Shown in pieces: positions 48,412 through 63,785 of a stretch of DNA of 64,000 nt. A program made the position numbers and the translations under genes. The stretch comes from Pycnopodia helianthoides (taxonomy: Eukaryota; Echinodermata; Asteroidea; Forcipulatida; Asteriidae). The stretch covers positions 10,248,583 through 10,312,582 of the forward strand of contig CM063258.1 of the NCBI GenBank assembly GCA_032158295.1. The letters run 5' to 3'. The notes under the pieces were generated by a model. The model ran no database searches. It was not told the origin of the DNA and saw only the letters and a program-made list of their open reading frames with translations. The stretch's first letter is position 1, and the number at the start of each line of letters is the position of its first letter.

Positions 48412-48534
48412 GTTATTTTGAAAATGTACACTTTCAATACAGGACTTCAAAACAAGCAGATGGAGCTAAGCTTAAGTCCAAGCCTAAGCCATTGTCTCAA
48501 AAATGGCTATCATCTCATATAGGGGACTTTTTTC

Positions 48535-49237
48535 TGTCAAAAATGAATGCTCAATTTGAATTCCTCAGACTATTGTGTCATAGCGGAGCAGACTAGCGCA
48601 TCAAGCTCAAATGCTGATGGCTGAGTCATCAGAGTGTGGGTTAGAGTCCCAGTCGTGACAGTTGTGTCCTTGAGCAAGAAGACAACTAACTACGATTGCT
48701 TCTTATCACCCAGGAGTAAATGGATACCTTTAAGAGTAGCGATTATTGATGTGATTGATTAGCAACATGTGCGCCCATGTGGCAGCGGTGCTGCATACTC
48801 CTAAGGAGTTGAGATAGTTTTAGTATTAGGTCCTGATGATCAGGGGTCGCTTTGAGTGGCCTACTTAGCCTGAAAGGCACACAAATACACCATATTTTTG
48901 ATTTTGCCATGTGTTGCTACATCATATAGTTCTGGCAAGTTTTGTAAAGCAACCTCTAGATCAGCTAAGACTGGTATCCTTGTGCCATACACAATCATTG
49001 AAAACTATGCGCTCATTGTCTCTTATCAGGCACATTATTTGGCCTTTGGAAAAAAGTCGAACAATTTTATTGACCCCCTACTCCCTTCCCCCAAAATATA
49101 ATAACGAAAATTTGAAATTCGATTTAAGTAGTAAGAATATCATGCCTTTCTTATGTAACTATACAATTGCTTACCCCAAACTATGTGACACAGCAACAAG
49201 TCTGAGGATTTCAAATTGAGCATTCACTTAGGACCAA
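48535..49237. mobile_element. TIR element family J, long copy with nested SINE B
   Basis: Left end AAATGAATGCTCAATTTGAA, TTCCTCAGAC; right end mirrored: CTATGTGACACAGCAAC, AAGTCTGAGGATTTCAAATT, GAGCATTCACTTAGGACC. A SINE family B copy (48590-48900) lies inside. Confidence 0.8.
48590..48900 (+). mobile_element. SINE family B copy, nested
   Basis: TAGCGCATCAAGCTCAAATG, CTGAGTCATCAGAGTGTGGG, TTAGAGTCCCAGTCGTGACA (B-box region), TTGTGTCCTTGAGCAAG, TTGCTTCTTATCACCC and TATTAGGTCCTGATGATCAG. It lies inside the family J element, so it inserted later. Confidence 0.78.
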
Positions 49238-50496
49238 AGATTATCATTCAAATCTAAATCGCAAAAGGAACATAAGATTTATCAATCCTCTTACATTACT
49301 TTTAGGTTTAATTTTGGTGTGAATTGCAAAGGAATGTCTGAAGCGGGATTTAGGAAAAGAGAAGCAGGACAAGACATTTCAAAGAAAGTTTGAGCCACAA
49401 AATTCATATATTACAAAAATCCCAAGAGTTTTATTTTCTTTGCATCAAAGATTGAAACTAACAACTATTTAATTGTTTCTATACATTCATTTTCATCAAT
49501 ACTTTGTAGCCCACAAGGAAATGTGTCTTCTTTATTTGTTCTTTACAAAATTCTGATTGGTTTGAATTTGTCAACATTTTAACTCGACTTACACCATGTT
49601 GTAAGAAAAAAATAATAATGATCCACACACAAAAAGCTGAGAAAGTTGTAATCATTTTGTAGTAAACAGAACTGACTCCGATTTATTTTGTCGCCTTCCC
49701 ATTTTATGAAACGAGTGTTTCACATTTTTAAATATATACAACAAAAAATAGTTAAATTAATTTATAAAATGGTCTGGATTCACTATGACTGTTGTTTTCC
49801 ATGCATTTTGATGATACAATGAAATGGCTGAATTATACCTAACTATAAATAAGTTTACCCTTTTTTATCTTAAAATCAGTTTATAAACAACTTTTGGGGT
49901 TGTTTCAAAAAAATACTGGTTAGGCCTAGTGGCTGTTTTTACTGGTGGGTGCACAACATTGGTAATATTGAAAATATTAACAGATTTGCATTTAAGAATT
50001 ATAGACAAAAACAGTGGAAACAAAAACTGGAGTTTTACACTATTTTCTTTGAAATCTGATAACCAATTGAGCTTTGTTAATTCATGTATAATGTTGGGTC
50101 ACACAAAGTGCGGATAGTGGTCTTTGACATGTACCAATATTGTCTGCGCACTTTAAGGGAAAGCAGAACATGGGTGTAAAAAATGCTTCAAATTTCCCGA
50201 CAATAGCAAATAAATGTAACATATGTAATTGTGTTAAAAGTTTTCTATTCATGTTTTCTACAAAAACTAAACAAAACCGTTCACTGTTTCTGTGTTATTG
50301 TACCTAGTTTCCTGAGAGATTTGTCAGTGGACAGAAATCCTCATGAGAGTTGGTCATGGGGGGGGGAGATTCACTAAACAAAGCAGAACAAAGAGTGGGA
50401 GAGGCCATTTACAAATAAGGCAGAGTGAAGTTCAAATTTTGTAAAGAGGAAAACATTCCAAAACTGTGCTCAATATTACTGACATTGTTCTCCCTT
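49238..50496. other. Intergenic AT-rich sequence
   Basis: No gene, exon or clear repeat recognised. Confidence 0.5.
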
Positions 50497-50705
50497 AAGC
50501 ACAAAAAGTAGCTAAGCATGAAACAATTAAGCGTACCAGAATAAGGTTACCAGAGCTAAAACACCATGTCACATGTGCTATATGTGGCTGGCATCCTGTT
50601 CATTTGTGCTTAGCAGCAAACTTAAACAGTCGCAAACAGTATACGCTACATAGTGTTTTAGGCTGGTAACCTATTTCTACTAAGCATTGGCCTAGCGAAA
50701 CTCTA
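50497..50705. mobile_element. MITE family E, decayed copy
   Basis: TAAGCACAAAAAGTAGCTAA, ACCAGAATAAGGTTACCAG and TGGCATCCTGTTCATTTGTG match the interior of family E; the terminal CCCAATTTCATAG block is lost on the left. Confidence 0.6.
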
Positions 50706-51526
50706 GGTGGTGCAGTCTGTTGTGAATTGCTTGGTTTCAACTATTGTTGTATCAAGGAAGCGTTCAGACACCTGTTGTGTAGGTTTGTTATCAATGTTGT
50801 TCATTTCCCTTCAACTCTCCTATTGGCTGATCATTCAAATGGTTTGGCTAATGGTATGCGACGCCCCATGTTTAAACCAAGCTCTTCTTAGAAATGGTAA
50901 AATGGCATTAACATATTAGCCTTGATATCAAAGTGATTTGATGTCTGAAATGCTAATATGTTGAGACATAATGAAAAACTCTTCTTCTCATCTATTTGAT
51001 AAGCAAATAAAACCCAGTTTTGAGTTTTGGCAGAAAGTGCCTGGTATTGGCATGGAGTGTCTCATATGGTGAATGCATACACAGTACACACCCTGTACAG
51101 TGTGATTTTGAAGGATCAATTATCTTTGAATGGTACATTTAATAACCCTGTGGTGTTTGGAGGGGAACTTTACTACAAAGTATTAAAAGACAGCATGTGT
51201 AACTATTCAATTTCAATTTTTATGTCTTGATTACTTGTACAATTATCAAAGAGCTTTTCTTTCTCTTAATTCCTTGTGGTGCTTTCCTAGAATGGGCTTT
51301 CATTAAATTCTTCACTTGTTGAGATGCATGCCAAATTAAAATATCAAGTTTTCTTAAAAAAATAAAAGCCAAGCAGTCCCTTTATCTGAAATCATGCTGA
51401 AACTGTAAAATCACCTCATAATCCCTTAAAGGCAAATGGATTAATCCACTAAGCCCTGCTTTTGCTCTGCCCCTGTGCATGATGCTCCGCCCCTTGCTCT
51501 TCGAGCCAGCACACTGCATCACACAC

Positions 51527-51760
51527 AAATAGCACTCCGCACCAATGCTAAAAACAGAAGTTAAGTACCCGGATCTCAGACAAGGGTGTCAAATTTCACT
51601 AAACATAAGCGAGCGTACATGTTCAAGTTTTATGTTCACTTGCATGTGCCGACTATACTACTAGTGCAGTTTGGCGTGTTGATGATGCAATGATCGCTAA
51701 GAGGTGGAATGTTGGGTTTTTTTTTAAAGCAAACGTGACGTCATTAGTGCGGAGTGTTAT
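51527..51760. mobile_element. MITE family H copy
   Basis: Ends AAATAGCACTCCGCACCAAT and GTCATTAGTGCGGAGTGTTA are inverted. The interior shares ATCTCAGACA, GCAGTTTGGCG and AGCGTACATG-like blocks with the copy at 53498. Confidence 0.78.
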
Positions 51761-52584
51761 TGGGCAATGCAGCTTTGGGAATTGCGAAGGCTGTTTACAT
51801 TGTTTTTATGTGTCAGACATCCAGCAGACTTTCTGGGTGTGTATTCATGGTTGTGACTGTTTAATGCAAGGTTGGGGGCTTAATGGATTGTTCCATTTGC
51901 AATAACAGCTCACAACATCTATACCATCGTAAAACACACTAACTATATCAAATTAACCTCTCATTGGATTTAAATATCTTTCGTTCATTCCATTCATTTT
52001 GTATCTTGTTTTTTAATTCTTCGCCAAACGTTTTTTCATGCTGCTTGTTCAAATGATTTTTTACTTATGTTGTTGCAGTTTTTGTGTTATTATGATGTAA
52101 ATATGATGTTATTTGGACAATGACATCACCTGGTCATGAAAGATACTTCCCTCTGTTGGCCATTGACAGTCAGGAAGTGTTCTTTTATTTATCTGTGTAC
52201 AGTTGCTTAATAATCTTAATCATAAAAAAAGAAAGTATAAGCGAAGAAAGGAATAAGCTAATATTGCAACAATCTGATTTGAAGTTTCTATTAATCCCAG
52301 ATTCTACGGTTGTTGCCATTTGTATTTTGCATGAGTGTTACTCCATGAAGTGTCATTTTGCTGTGACCCAAGTTCATTTGATTGCTCTTCAAATGCGCTC
52401 ATTGTATCCATTACTGGGTTACAAAATATGCTTGACTACCGAGTAACAACGAACTTGGTGTTCTTTTTAGTGTTATATGCCAGAAATGGAAGTTGTTCAT
52501 CTTTGTCTTGTTTACTGACAAAGTCATCAACAATGCAGAGTTTTGTGCATGGAGGCTTTTCATGTACGAGTGAGGGATAGACCC
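51761..52584. other. Intergenic sequence, unassigned
   Basis: Open frames on both strands at 52120-52640 overlap each other and match nothing known. Confidence 0.45.
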
Positions 52585-52778
52585 ACGGCCCAATTTCATA
52601 GAGCTGCTTTAAGCACAAAAAGTAGCTAAGCACAAAACAAATGTGCTTACCAGATATTAAAGGTTACCAGCCAAAATGCCTATGCACCATCTGCAGCTGG
52701 TTCCCTGCTTATGTTTGCTCGACAGAAAATAGTTAAAGCACTCAGCTTCTGTTTCAGCAGCTCTATGAACTTGGGCTC
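52585..52778. mobile_element. MITE family E copy
   Basis: GGCCCAATTTCATAGAGCTG at the left is mirrored by CAGCAGCTCTATGAACTTGG at the right. Located about 200 bp past the ALAD polyadenylation signals. Confidence 0.78.
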
Positions 52779-52982
52779 TGGGTTCAATTTTCACATCGTG
52801 AGTTGTTCAAATATTAATTATCATTGCCCGTGAAAATGGCCGACTTTACACTGCGTGACGTCCAGTTGGAAACTATCTATTACGCAGCTGGCACACTTCA
52901 TGTACACAATAAATCTCTGCTACCTGTCCGTCTTGTCTTCAATTTTGATCTCAACCAGCTGAAAATGTGTGCAATGTAACCG

Positions 52983-53127
52983 TTTATTTCATACAGTTAA
53001 AACATTTAAACATTTATTAAAAAAACGTATAACAACTAATCTTTACCGAGTATAATTTCCCAAAGATTGACAAACTTGGCTGAAGACTACGGGTGGGCGT
53101 TGAACGTTCTCGTCAAAACAAGTTTTC
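52983..53127 (-). terminator. ALAD 3' UTR with candidate polyadenylation signals
   Basis: On the minus strand AATAAA occurs at 53018-53013 and again at 52988-52983, about 110 and 140 nt after the ALAD stop codon. Either would give a short 3' UTR. The cleavage site was not identified. Confidence 0.5.
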
Positions 53128-57546
<4,419 letters not shown>

Positions 57547-57657
57547 GCTCTTCAAAGAAAAAGCCAGAGCAAAAAAAATGTTTGTGAGCAACAGATAACA
57601 TTTTGGACACAAGGGCATAAATTTCAGAGTGAACATCACAGGCGACATCATCACACA

Positions 57658-57830
57658 AGAAGTAACAATAATTAGTAAACTTGCGGGACAAGCATGTGTA
57701 AACCTCTTTTGGGGAGGAGTGTTGGCTCTGACAAAAGGAAACCACATCGGCTCTTTTCAGAGCCAACACTCCTCCAAAAAGAGATTTCCACATGGTTGTA
57801 CCCGCAAGCTAACTTATTTAAGTTATTTCT
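57658..57830. repeat. Large foldback immediately upstream of the ALAD start
   Basis: Arms 57658-57731 and 57757-57830 with a 26-nt spacer. The inner 52 bp (CTTGCGGG...GGAGGAGTGTTGGCTCTGA and its mirror) match at about 85%; the outer part is weaker. The inner edge GTTGGCTCTGA/TCAGAGCCAAC is perfect. It lies about 110 bp upstream of the ALAD start codon. Confidence 0.88.
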
Positions 57831-58611
57831 TATTTTCCGCCCCATGCAAAGCTTCAAGCATCAAAAAGTAACACATGTCTCAATGGAGCATGTCACCTCG
57901 TTTACAAAAAGAGTAAACTTTGTGCATTCCAGGGCACTTCCTGGCAGGCAAGACACAACACTGCTGATATAGGAAGCTCAACATTTTGTCTTGTAATATC
58001 AAAAACAATTGTACAAAAATAACAGTTGACCCGGCTTCAAGATGCGTGACACATCCTAATACCAAGCCTGTCAATTGCTTTTTAAGAAGACATTCATATT
58101 ATTCAAACAAGACTGGTGCGTAGACAAAGACAAATGCCCCACTGAGATTAAACTCATTGTTTGATAGCTGTTGCACACAATAGAAATTCTGATCTGTGCA
58201 AGTAAAGAATGTAAATTGGAGTTGATATGCCTCATCAGCTTATAAATACAAGATTTCTTTTGTTTTAGCCTTAATGACCTTGACATTTGACCTAGGGGTT
58301 GAAAAATGATCGCCGTCTGGGGGATCTCAAGACCAATCCAAACACCAAGTTTGAAACTGGAATGCCAAGTCCTTCTTGAGTTATTGCTCCAACAATGATT
58401 GCACAACATGCTCACCCACAATCACAGGCGGACACACCAACACACAGGACAAGGCAAACACTACACAATTCATGAAGAATAGTGCAACAGATTTAGACGT
58501 ACACAATGTACAGTGTAATGTACATGTAGCTCTAGGCAGTATTATCTTGAATACTGCCAAGTTGTGAGAGGAATTTTTGATTGCACATTTATTATTACTG
58601 TATAAATTATG
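57831..58611. other. Between ALAD and the Myb-like gene
   Basis: No gene recognised. It may include the ALAD promoter and 5' UTR exon. Confidence 0.4.
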
Positions 58612-59394
58612 TCAAGTATTCTGGATGCCTACTTGTACTTCTAATAGCTTCCAGCTGGGATCACTCCTCCTTCCAGCCCTGGGTTCCCCTCTGGACTCAC
58701 TCCGGTGATCACCCCTGGCCCCGCTCCATGGCCCACCCCTGGGTTCACTCCGAGGCTCTTGGTGGTCCCAAGATGGGAAATTATTGCCATAGTCCTGGTC
58801 ATCGTATTCCTCATAATCTGGTGCCTCATTCTTCAAGTTGGAAGCTAGTCCAACAGGGCGGGGATGAGATCCATCACGATCCAACCTCTCTTCAGCACCA
58901 TGCTCTTCAGATGAAGAAGTCTGCGTGATGTCTTCGTGGAAACCATCCGATGACTCGTCATCTGGCACCGCTTCATCGTCCTTTCTGAACTTCCCTAGCA
59001 TCTTCCAGACCTCCATCTCTACGTTGTTCAGTTTGTATGCATTGGAGTGGTCAGCAGAGACATGGCTGTTTTTCTTAGCCCACCATATTTTCCGTTTGGT
59101 TCTACACTTCAGGTCGTACCATTTCTTTTGTAGCTCTGTGAGGGTTCGCGGAATAGTGGAGTATAAATTCACACTGGCCCGAATGATTTCCCAGGCTTCA
59201 TTCTTCTTCATCTGTGGTTTACTGCAGGTTTGTCTGGTGGCAGTAATGCCTTCAATGTTGGCCTTGATTGCCGCCATAAAAGCGGACATTGCTCTGCAGT
59301 TGTACTGTCCTTTCCGCTGTATATATGAAGCCTGGTCATGGCGCTTTGATGCAGATAACTTGGACCTCCTCTTTCCTTCTTTCTGGTACGGCAT
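58612..59394 (-). CDS. Myb/SANT-like DNA-binding-domain protein, single exon
   Basis: A 260-residue open frame from the ATG at 59394. Residues about 35-105 fit the Myb/SANT-like trihelix pattern seen in NAIF1/FSBP-type and Harbinger-associated proteins: MSAFMAAIKANIEGI, then KKNEAWEIIRASVNLY and LTELQKKWYDLKCRTKRK, with the spaced tryptophans Trp68 and Trp92 expected of the helices. The N-terminus is strongly basic (KEGKRRSKLSASKRH). After the domain the chain becomes acidic and Ser-rich (140-205), then has a low-complexity Arg/Glu/Gly/Pro tail (about 213-245) with repeated EPRG-like units. A strong pyrimidine tract ending in CAG lies just before the start (about 59405-59430), so a 5' UTR exon further upstream is likely. 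Such genes are either host regulators or derived from PIF/Harbinger transposons; no transposase or terminal repeats were seen nearby. The opposite-strand frame at 58925-59662 is a shadow. Confidence 0.6.
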   Translation of the reverse strand: MPYQKEGKRRSKLSASKRHDQASYIQRKGQYNCRAMSAFMAAIKANIEGITATRQTCSKPQMKKNEAWEIIRASVNLYSTIPRTLTELQKKWYDLKCRTKRKIWWAKKNSHVSADHSNAYKLNNVEMEVWKMLGKFRKDDEAVPDDESSDGFHEDITQTSSSEEHGAEERLDRDGSHPRPVGLASNLKNEAPDYEEYDDQDYGNNFPSWDHQEPRSEPRGGPWSGARGDHRSESRGEPRAGRRSDPSWKLLEVQVGIQNT

Positions 59395-60302
59395 CTTTCT
59401 GGTATTGCTGGATAGAGGGGTAAGAGAAAAAAAAATAGGGACATTTTCACTGTTTACCAACAACAATCGTGACAACGACACCAAACAAAAGAACTACAGG
59501 AAAACTGTTTCTACAAGTCCTCCCGCACTCCTAGTTCTCAGACTGTGTCTTGAACTTTCAGGGTATTGCTTCGAGAGCCAAAGATGCTGCTTTCCATTCC
59601 GTCACATTAATGATGAAGCCATACATGGAAGAAGTTTTTACATACATGTAGGGAATCCCTAGATGCCTTGTACAATTACATACATGTATGGCGCTTTTTC
59701 CTCCAGGAAATCTTCTATCAAACATTTTCAAGCACATTGCACAAAGGATGATGTGCAGCTTTAAATAGTAGCTTATTATGTCAAACTGATGTTTGTCTAC
59801 ATGTAGGTGTTGATGATAGAACTACAAGAAGAGGCCCACAAAGTAATGGCCCAAGTGAATGAAAACTGCTTTTATGTGTGTTTGTCCAAACTACTGATGA
59901 AATCAAATTGGTATTGAAGGTCCACGGAACTCCTAAAAACAACAGACGATTTATAGCCTCCAAACAATTTCTCCTTGTCCTTATATTTGATAATTGAGTG
60001 AATTCCAAATGCTGATGAGTTGCTAGCTGTGAAACATAAGTTGACCAAAAGATACACCAAAATGGAAACCAATCAATGGTGAGTCGGCCAACTTGGTGAT
60101 TTCTTAAATCTGAGTCACTGCACATCTGTTCCATTTCTAAGCACTCCATATGATACTTCTCTTTGTACAATTGAACTTTTGTACCCATCTAATGTGTAAA
60201 TTTACTGTCGTTAAAAACATACTGATAATTTACTGGCATAAACTTTGGCAATGTAAGAAATGGCATACTGGAGTATAAATTATAGGCGATGTTTTTAAAA
60301 CG
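59395..60302. other. Upstream of the Myb-like gene, unassigned
   Basis: Contains the pyrimidine-rich CAG acceptor for the Myb-like exon at about 59405-59430. A minus open frame at 59781-60188 has no recognised domain. Confidence 0.4.
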
Positions 60303-60560
60303 GGTGTGTCGTGGCCTAGTGCATCGGACCTGAGTTCAGACACCTGAATCATCAAAGTGTGAGTTCATTTCCCGGTCACGACACTTGGTGTCCTTGAGCA
60401 AGGCACTTAACCACAATTGCTTCTCTTAACCCAGATGTATTTATGGGAACCTGAGAGGGCTGATGCGGTATTGTGTTGGATTCACCCCTCGGTGCTAATT
60501 TAAGAAGCTTGGGGGTTGTATGCTCCCCAGGGAATGGAATGGTCTCAGTATGCCTGATGA
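60303..60560 (+). mobile_element. SINE family B copy
   Basis: GTGTGTCGTGGCCTAGTGCA (A box), GTGAGTTCATTTCCCGGTCA (B-box region), CACGACACTTGGTGTCCTTG, AGCAAGGCACTTAACCACAA, TTGCTTCTCTTAACCCAG and a tail to about 60560. Confidence 0.82.
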
Positions 60561-60659
60561 ACGGGGATAACAAGGGTGGGGTGGGTAGGGGAGAATGTAA
60601 GATGGAGGTTTATGTTAACACCATGTACATGTATCATGCATGTACATGATCTTCTACTT

Positions 60660-60842
60660 CTACTTCTACTTCGTTACTCGGCAGGATCCATAAGTTAGGA
60701 CATAAACGCCAAGGAGCAACTATAGTTAAGTGTCTTGCTCAAGGACACAAGTGTCAGGACCGAGATTCAAACCCACATTGTGTTGACTCAGCCACCACAA
60801 CTTGAATTCGGAGTGCTAGACCGCTCGGCCAGGACACACTGT
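60660..60842 (-). mobile_element. SINE family B copy
   Basis: Minus strand: TGTGTCCTGGCCGAGCGGTC (A box), TGGGTTTGAATCTCGGTCCT (B box), GACACTTGTGTCCTTGAGCA, AGACACTTAACT. It lies about 100 bp from, and inverted to, the copy at 60303. Confidence 0.82.
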
Positions 60843-60924
60843 AAGTACATAGTGGTTGCAGCTTCCAGCCAGCTTTCATGCTTCAATGCTCCTGTACTGC
60901 ATCACATTCAACAATTGAGCTAAT

Positions 60925-61050
60925 CCCAACTCCAGCAGCCTCAATCAGCCTACTTGACTAAGCCTCATAGATTGAGCTAATCCAGGCAGCCTCAATCAGC
61001 CCACTTGATTGAGCCTCAACCAGCCTGCTTGATTTAAGCCTCACTCCAAG
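60925..61050 (+). repeat. Short imperfect repeat (GCCTCAATCAGCC...TTGATT)
   Basis: Repeated CAGCCTCAATCAGCC and CTTGATT/CTTGACT units in three imperfect copies of about 35-50 bp. Confidence 0.65.
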
Positions 61051-62172
61051 TTGGCATCCTACATTCTCCTGATGACAATTAGAGCTTACTGTTGGAAACA
61101 GCAGTGAATCTCCGGTTCGTTGCAGTATGCAATGTGTTACTACATGTACAAACCTCTTGTACCTCCACCATGCAAATCTTCAACCATTTCCAAAGATGGG
61201 TTCCCCATTTTAATTTGTCTCCAATCAGTGGAGTCTCAAAGGTTCCCACCATCAGCAAAGCCAGGGTTATCCTTTAAATGTTTCAATGACTAGCCGGCAG
61301 GACCAGTCACCTTGTCGTTTTGTTAGTCTGTAAGCTTTACCACTAGTCCATATTTCATGTTAAATTAGGATTAGGCAGCCAGGCCACTTGGTAGTTTTGA
61401 CTGGTCTTGAGGTGTTCTAACTAGCATTTAACCAGCAGACCCGTCTTAATTATGCTGAAGTATGCTGAAAGCACCCACCACCTTGGCAGCATATGATTTT
61501 CTCTCTTTGTGTTTTATGTTGGTTCAAAGAGGAGCAGCAGTTTTAACTAGCTGTAGCAGTAATACGGCTTATTGTCAGTGCTTTTTATAGCTGCAATCAA
61601 TTAATAACCATCATTGAACTATAGTTTATAAAAAAGATGTCGTTTCTTTTCAGCAAATGCTGCATGTCATGGCGCCGACAATGTTCAAACGAGTGATTGT
61701 CAGCTCGAAGATTCATCATAAAATTACACCAAACGAGTGTGCACAAAATTAGGCAATGGTAAGTGACAACTGGGGGAAACAATTTCAACAGAAAAAAAAA
61801 AATTCTATTCAAAAGATCATCACACTTCCTGATGCTATGTGGGGCTAGCTAGGAGGAGTAGGGCCAAGAAGCATAGGGAGTCCAGCACATATTGGCACAA
61901 TCAGTATCGTCAGTATCATATTGCCTGGGCTAAATCATACAATTACCTGTCATAAAATTGTGTATTTTTGTGGAGAGGTAAGGAATAAATATGTTTGCCC
62001 CAGCATTAGAAAAATTGGAATGGCTGGAGACCCAGTGACTCGTTTTCATATCTGCATTGCCACAAATTATCAATAGTATCAGTCAGTATCACTGACTCGG
62101 GGCCAACAATCGAAGCCGAACGAAGCCTTGAAGTTAGTTGAAGGGAGTCCAGAATTTAGTCCAGATCTGTAA
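61051..62172. other. Intergenic, unassigned
   Basis: No gene recognised; poly-A at about 61793-61802. Confidence 0.45.
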
Positions 62173-62277
62173 AAAAAGAAAATTGGGGAGGGGGGACCCC
62201 CCCCCCCAATTTTCTTTTTGCCCTATTTATTGGGCTAGACATGAGACTCTCATGTCTAGCCCAATAAATAGGGCAAA
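62173..62277. repeat. Two adjacent near-perfect hairpins
   Basis: Hairpin 1: 62173-62195 pairs with 62197-62219, with one mismatch and a 1-nt loop (an AAAAAGAAAATTGGGG...G arm). Hairpin 2: 62217-62246 pairs with 62248-62277, 30 bp perfect with a single-base centre at 62247 (arm TTTGCCCTATTTATTGGGCT, AGACATGAGA). The two share the bases 62217-62219. Confidence 0.95.
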
Positions 62278-63036
62278 TCCACTTCGCATCCTTACCTTAT
62301 ATAAAGTTATGGATTGGCCCTATTTACACGATTTATATGGAGCTATCTCTAGCACAGGTTGGACTCCTCCGTTGCAGTGCAACGGATACTGACGTCCTAC
62401 CAGGGCTAGCTCACGCAAATGACCACGTGAAACAAACGGTACAAACATGACGAATGTGAAGGTGGTCTAACCATGATACAGCCTCGTCATATCCCAGTCT
62501 TATTTTTAATCAACTTACCAATAATGTTCAGTGATGTGATGATTCAACTAATATTTGTTAGACCACAATTGACAACGGGTTGGTCACTGAAACAGATCCT
62601 CGAAGCCAAAATGCTTGCAACTAGGAAAGCTTGGACTGGATCGATTAAAACAGTGATAACATTAAAACCAAAAACAGCCAGGGTAACAAAAAAGTGGATA
62701 TTGCGCCCTCTCTACACACACCTAAACAATAATATTTCTTTCTTCGATCCGAGCCCTTTTTTTCTTTTTCAGCCAAGTTAAATAGCGCCATCATGTGTCC
62801 GCACTGCATAATGTAAACATGAACTACATGTTGTGTACATGACACACTACACTGAACACTATCACAGGTTCAGGTTGTCCGTACACAATAACATGGCGAC
62901 TGTCTGAGTTGGATGTGTATTTATGTTGTCATGTTTCTGCACGGAACAACACACATTTTGGGAACAAGTTATTTACACAAACAACTGGTTTTCTAAAGCC
63001 TATGTCTGTGTAGGAACTTTATCCAGCCTTTCTGCC
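62278..63036. other. Possible promoter region of the EF-hand-like gene
   Basis: Contains a short palindrome CCGTTGCAGTGCAACGG at about 62371. No exon recognised before the ATG at 63037. If the Myb-like gene starts in this region it would share a divergent promoter; this is inference. Confidence 0.3.
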
Positions 63037-63100
63037 ATGGGGAAGAACTCCAGTAAGCTCAGCACTACGGAAATAAAGGTTTTGCAAGAGTGCACTTATT
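63037..63100 (+). CDS. First coding exon of a possible N-myristoylated EF-hand calcium sensor (CIB/NCS-like), partial
   Basis: The ATG at 63037 follows GCC. It begins the peptide MGKNSSKLSTTEIKVLQECTY and ends at a good donor (TT/GTAAGA at 63100-63101) in phase 1. Gly2 with Ser at positions 5 and 6 is a textbook N-myristoylation context. The pattern SKLS...LQECTY resembles the start of CIB proteins (SRLS...YQDLTF, YQDCTFF) and of neuronal calcium sensors. No EF hand is in this exon, so the family is inference from 21 residues. The remaining exons would lie beyond the right edge of the window. Sequence from about 62880 to 63036 could be its 5' UTR and promoter. Confidence 0.4.
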
Positions 63101-63785
63101 GTAAGAACTTTTTCTTTCTTTTGATATTATTTTGATTTTTTTTACCGCAATGTTGTCTTAGTGTTAACACTGTACCGGTGTCGTTGACGTTGGGCCTTGT
63201 TTGAAAGTGTAAGCACCTCCATGGTTTGAAAGGGAGACATCATTCTATTTCTAAAGCTACATGTACTTGTCATGTGTTTTGAGTTTATTTTACCAATGGC
63301 AATGGATATTTTGAATTACCGGCAACTGTTGTTATAATTCTGAAATGCTATTTTACCGTACGGCAGTTTTGGACCTTTCTTAAAAAAATACAGAGAGCCA
63401 CAATTTAGAGAAAGAAAAGGTAATAAAATAAATTAATATACTCTATTTAAAGTAGTAGTCACATTTTAACAATAAGAAAATGAATATTCTTAACAAAAAA
63501 ATTGAAAAAGACATTGTGACTCAATTGTGCTATGTTGTGTTTGAAGGGCAGTAATGTGGACCACTCGGAAACAAAACCATGTTGGAAATTTCTGTAATTT
63601 AACACCTCTTAACAAATTTTTGCTTAACTGGTGAATTATCGCTACGTATCATTTTAACGTTACCTGTTACCAACATTTAATAAGAAGTAACTGCAGATAC
63701 CATGCAACTTGTTCCCCTGATTCATGGTTTTATTAAACTTGTGCATACGTAGAATTTTAAATACCGTTCAATTTTGCCTAATCTA

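Noticed and set aside
48236..48421. Open frame LWLRLWLGL
   Set aside because: Translation of the GGCTTN hexamer array, not a membrane protein.
51540..51575. Short resemblance to 5S rRNA (GAAGTTAAG)
   Set aside because: The sister copy of the same MITE at 53.5 kb lacks it and no other 5S element is present.
58925..59662. 245-codon plus-strand frame
   Set aside because: Exactly antisense to the Myb/SANT-like gene, whose domain and basic N-terminus are convincing; the plus frame has no domain.
59781..60188. 135-codon minus frame upstream of the Myb-like gene
   Set aside because: No recognised domain and no splice signals linking it to the Myb-like exon; kept as unassigned.
62473..62781. 102-codon plus frame
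   Set aside because: No domain recognised, no clear start context, adjacent to the hairpins; probably chance.
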